Positions 36,911-38,901 of a stretch of DNA of 38,901 nt are shown one piece after another. The notes beneath the pieces are model-generated. The model did no database searches. It was not told the origin of the DNA and saw nothing but the letters and a program-made list of their open reading frames with translations. Source of the DNA: Nocardia lijiangensis NBRC 108240 (GTDB lineage: Bacteria > Actinomycetota > Actinomycetes > Mycobacteriales > Mycobacteriaceae); the NCBI RefSeq assembly GCF_001613045.1, contig NZ_BDBP01000098.1, positions 1-38,901 of the forward strand, given 5' to 3'. The translations under genes were made by a program, and so were the position numbers. The stretch's first letter is position 1; every line of letters begins with the position of its first letter.

Positions 36911-37011
36911 CTCTCTGAACGCAACCAGAGCCGGTCGACCACGCCGGAAGCCGCGCCTACGCCCACCGACGGCGGGAGGATGCCGGGTACGGCACACGTC
37001 GTGCCCAGCAC
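36911..37011 (-). repeat. Repeat arm B, inverted relative to arm A
   Basis: Reverse complement of arm A over about 100 bp, including the perfect 29-bp match at 36919-36947 and the one-mismatch segment at about 36984-37011. Together arms A and B could form a very long imperfect hairpin or cruciform with a loop of about 250 bp. Confidence 0.75.
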
Positions 37012-37136
37012 CGTTGGAGGCAAACCTGGGACAGCCGCGCGTGAACTAGCAGGCCGACCCCCGGAACCACGTTCCTTGACGCGACCCGCCAGCCCGACCG
37101 GACGAGAGAACGCCCCGCGCCCACTCTTAGGGACAC

Positions 37137-37185
37137 AGCCGGTCGACCACGCCAAAGCCGGACCCGCATCCACCGACCGCGGAAG
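37137..37185 (-). repeat. Repeat arm C, direct copy of arm B
   Basis: 17 identical bases (AGCCGGTCGACCACGCC) with arm B, followed by a similar but diverged tail (CCACCGACcGCGG-type block). Shorter and more degraded than arms A and B. Confidence 0.6.
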
Positions 37186-37239
37186 GGCCCCGAACACTGG
37201 CGCGACCAGCTCCACCCGGACACACGAGCGATCGGCAGA

Positions 37240-38010
37240 TCAGCCGATGTGCTCGCGCAGGTAGGCGAGGTCCTCGGCGACGCCCTCGGCAGGGGTTTCC
37301 AGCACCACGGGAGCGCCCGCGCTGCGACACACCTCGGCGAGCAGCTGGGGGTCGATGGTGCCGTCAGCGAAGTTGGCGTGCCGGTCGGCGCCGGAGTTGA
37401 ACTCGTCGCGCGAGGAGTTCAGGTGCACCAGGTCGATGCGGCCGGTGATGGCCTTGATCCGGTCGACGACGCCGAGCAGCTCCTCGCCGCCCGCCCAGGC
37501 GTGGCAGGTGTCGAGGCAGAAGCCTGCGCCGTACTCGCCGACCGCGTCCCACAGCCGGGCGATCGAGTCGAAGTGCCTGGCCATGGCGTGGTTGCCGCCC
37601 GCGGTGTTCTCGATCAGGATCGGCACCGCGAAGCCGCCTTTGTCCTGCTGGCGTTCGAACAGCTTGCGCCAGTTGTCGATTCCGGTCTCCACCTCGGCGT
37701 CGGAGCGGACGTGCCCACCGTGCACGACCAAGCCGAACGCACCGAGGTCCGCGGCGGCCTTGGCCTGCTGGGCGACGGCATTGCGCGAGGGCATCCGCAG
37801 CCGGTTGTTCAGGCTCGCCACGTTGATCTGATAGGAGGAGTGCACCACCACATCGATCGGGCTGGCGAGAATCTGCTCGGTCCTCGGGTGCGGGACCGGC
37901 TTGTCCCAGCTCTGCGGATCGACCACGAACATCTGGATGACGTCGGCGCCGAGTTCCTCACCGAAGCCGATCGGATCGCTGTCGAGCCGGACGTGTGCTC
38001 CAATGCGCAT
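37240..38010 (-). CDS. nfo: Deoxyribonuclease IV (endonuclease IV)
   Basis: A 256-residue AP endonuclease of the Nfo/End family, which cleaves abasic sites in base-excision repair. The metal-binding blocks are present: VVHSSYQINVAS, LVVHGGHV, ILIENTAGG (Glu), GFCLDTCHAWAGG (Asp/His), HLNSSRDEFNSGADRH (Asp-Arg-His) and VLETP (Glu). The chosen ATG at 38010 gives the usual MRIGAHV start; the upstream extension to 38118 has no family similarity. It is divergent from the protein kinase gene. Some ligand blocks vary slightly from the E. coli consensus (HGG for HPG), as in mycobacterial End. Confidence 0.9.
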   Translation of the reverse strand: MRIGAHVRLDSDPIGFGEELGADVIQMFVVDPQSWDKPVPHPRTEQILASPIDVVVHSSYQINVASLNNRLRMPSRNAVAQQAKAAADLGAFGLVVHGGHVRSDAEVETGIDNWRKLFERQQDKGGFAVPILIENTAGGNHAMARHFDSIARLWDAVGEYGAGFCLDTCHAWAGGEELLGVVDRIKAITGRIDLVHLNSSRDEFNSGADRHANFADGTIDPQLLAEVCRSAGAPVVLETPAEGVAEDLAYLREHIG

Positions 38011-38162
38011 GGGGCTCAGCGTAGTGGGCGGCACCGACATCGCGGAGAACCGGCGATACACCGGCGAATAGCCGAGAATCGAAGGACTGTTGCGCCCACG
38101 GGGTTCCGCGAGATACATCGGTAGGATCCACGTGCTCGACCCGATGAGGGGGGTGAATCACC
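38011..38162. promoter_or_regulatory. Divergent promoter region, nfo and kinase
   Basis: 150 bp between the two starts. A TAGGAT hexamer (38123-38128) could be a -10 element for the kinase; a well-spaced -35 was not found. GAGGGGG precedes the TTG start by about ten bases. Confidence 0.35.
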
Positions 38163-38901
38163 TTGTTGCGTACTGGCGAGATCTTTGCCGGTTACGTCGT
38201 CAAGCGCGTGCTGGGTCAAGGCGGCATGGGCACGGTGTATCTGGCCCAGCATCCGCGGTTGCCGCGGCTGACCGCGTTGAAGCTGCTCGATCGCGAGCTG
38301 TACGGCGATCACGAGATCCGGGGACGTTTCGAACGGGAGGCCGATCTGGTCGCCCAGCTCGACCACCCCAATATCGTGACCGTCTACGACCGCGGGGCCG
38401 AGGACGAGCAGCTGTGGATCTCCATGCAGTTCGTGCCGGGCTCCGACGCCGCGAGCGCCGACGTGGACGTGCTCGCCGCGGGACGGGCGGTGCAGATCAT
38501 CGCCGAGACCGCCGCGGCGCTGGACTTCGCGCACGCCAACGGTGTGCTGCATCGCGACGTGAAACCGGCCAACATCCTGCTGGCCAAGGCGCCCATCGGG
38601 CAGCCGGAACGAGTGCTGCTCACCGACTTCGGCATCGCGGGGATGCGCGACGCGGACACCACGCTCAGCTCGGCGGGCACCATCACCGCCACCCTCGCCT
38701 ACGCCGCGCCCGAGCAGCTCAGCGGCGCGTCCCTCGACCACCGCGCCGACCAGTACTCGCTGGCCTGCACGCTGTTCTGGATGCTCACGGGCAACGTCCC
38801 GTTCCCGGGGGCCACCCCCGCCGCGGTGATGAACGGCCACCTCGCCGCCCCGGTGCCGCCGCTGTCCCGCAGCCGCCGCGGCCTGCCGCCCGCCCTGGAC
38901 G
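38163..38901 (+). CDS. Ser/Thr protein kinase, N-terminal part
   Basis: Partial; runs off the right edge. 246 visible residues make up most of a eukaryotic-type kinase domain: the Gly-rich loop VLGQGGMGTVY, the ATP-anchoring Lys in ALKLL, HPNIVTVYDRG, catalytic HRDVKPANILL, DFG (TDFGIAG), an activation loop rich in Ser/Thr (ADTTLSSAGTITATLAYAAPEQ) and the start of the C-lobe DQYSLACTLFWMLTG. This is the actinobacterial Pkn type that usually continues into a juxtamembrane segment, a membrane helix and a sensor. The start is TTG at 38163 (a second TTG follows directly); an upstream in-frame stop excludes earlier starts. Confidence 0.93.
   Translation, partial: MLRTGEIFAGYVVKRVLGQGGMGTVYLAQHPRLPRLTALKLLDRELYGDHEIRGRFEREADLVAQLDHPNIVTVYDRGAEDEQLWISMQFVPGSDAASADVDVLAAGRAVQIIAETAAALDFAHANGVLHRDVKPANILLAKAPIGQPERVLLTDFGIAGMRDADTTLSSAGTITATLAYAAPEQLSGASLDHRADQYSLACTLFWMLTGNVPFPGATPAAVMNGHLAAPVPPLSRSRRGLPPALD

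Larger units (their letters stand above)
36287..37239. other. 950-bp gap with repeats, no credible gene
   Basis: Between the dioxygenase start and the endonuclease IV stop. A plus-strand frame runs through most of it (36386-37264) but has no family resemblance, overlaps the endonuclease IV stop and crosses inverted repeats, so it is not called. The middle (about 36680-36900) is markedly C-rich on the plus strand, giving many Pro/Thr/His codons. The gap contains three copies of a GTGGTCGACCGGCT core (one inverted relative to the other two) within longer related arms, and a leader hairpin for the dioxygenase near 36334-36353. Confidence 0.6.

Noticed and set aside
36556..37185. CRISPR-like array or insertion sequence
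   Set aside because: Three unevenly spaced, mixed-orientation copies without regular spacers, transposase or target-site duplications.
36386..37264. A 292-codon plus-strand open frame across the gene-free gap
   Set aside because: No family resemblance, composition driven by C-rich DNA, crosses inverted repeats and overlaps the end of nfo.

Overview
The window is about 39 kb of high-GC chromosomal DNA from a mycolic-acid actinobacterium, most likely Nocardia or a close relative. Four things point there: the N-terminus of the mycobacterial-type 2-oxoglutarate metabolism protein Kgd at the left edge; an EspG/PPE-like/PE-like type VII secretion cassette; many genes whose best-remembered relatives are mycobacterial (a PtpB-like phosphatase, an Rv1251c-like nuclease/helicase fusion, DeaD, an Rv3406-like dioxygenase, paired FadE-type dehydrogenases); and GTG/TTG starts plus hairpin terminators without long U tracts. 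From memory, the order kgd ... Rv1251c-like ... deaD also matches the M. tuberculosis Rv1248c-Rv1253 neighbourhood. No tRNA, rRNA, CRISPR array, phage gene or transposase was seen.

Layout. (1) 1-6.8 kb, minus strand: 5' end of kgd; a single-chain heterodimer-type ABC exporter; and a translationally coupled trio of EcsC-like protein, ABC ATPase and ABC-2 permease. (2) 6.9-13 kb: a glutathionyl-hydroquinone-reductase-like protein divergent from an enoyl-CoA hydratase homologue; a shortened acyl-CoA-synthetase-like protein; a PtpB-type phosphatase; a TetR-like ligand-binding domain with no DNA-binding domain; and a fold-type III PLP enzyme. (3) 13-19.8 kb: the Rv1251c-like nuclease/helicase fusion, whose catalytic motifs are eroded; a DEAD-box RNA helicase; a nitrilase-family hydrolase and a phosphoribosyltransferase. 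(4) 19.8-23.7 kb, minus strand: an alpha/beta hydrolase, then overlapping PE-like, PPE-like and EspG-like genes, then a gamma-carbonic anhydrase. (5) 23.8-28.1 kb: a secreted beta-propeller protein; a WYL regulator divergent from an epoxide hydrolase across a short palindromic operator; and a secreted protein of unknown function. (6) 28.4-36.3 kb: a probable heteromeric acyl-CoA dehydrogenase pair, a Thr-rich lipoprotein, a small membrane protein, a GNAT acetyltransferase, an HMG-CoA-lyase-like enzyme with a type III CoA-transferase, and a TauD/Rv3406-type dioxygenase. (7) 36.3-37.2 kb: about 950 bp without a credible gene, carrying long inverted and direct repeats. (8) 37.2-38.9 kb: endonuclease IV and the 5' end of a Ser/Thr protein kinase.

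The most system-like element is the hydrolase/PE/PPE/EspG cassette: a substrate pair (one partner with a YxxxD export motif) with its own chaperone but no secretion machinery nearby. The most unusual single proteins are the nuclease/helicase fusion that keeps its length but has lost nuclease, Walker A and Walker B residues, the adenylate-forming enzyme with a shortened P-loop and no C-terminal domain, and the HTH-less TetR-type domain. At the DNA level, a repeat family in the 36.5-37.2 kb gap and a second possible family near 4.2, 31.3 and 35.3 kb deserve a genome-wide search.
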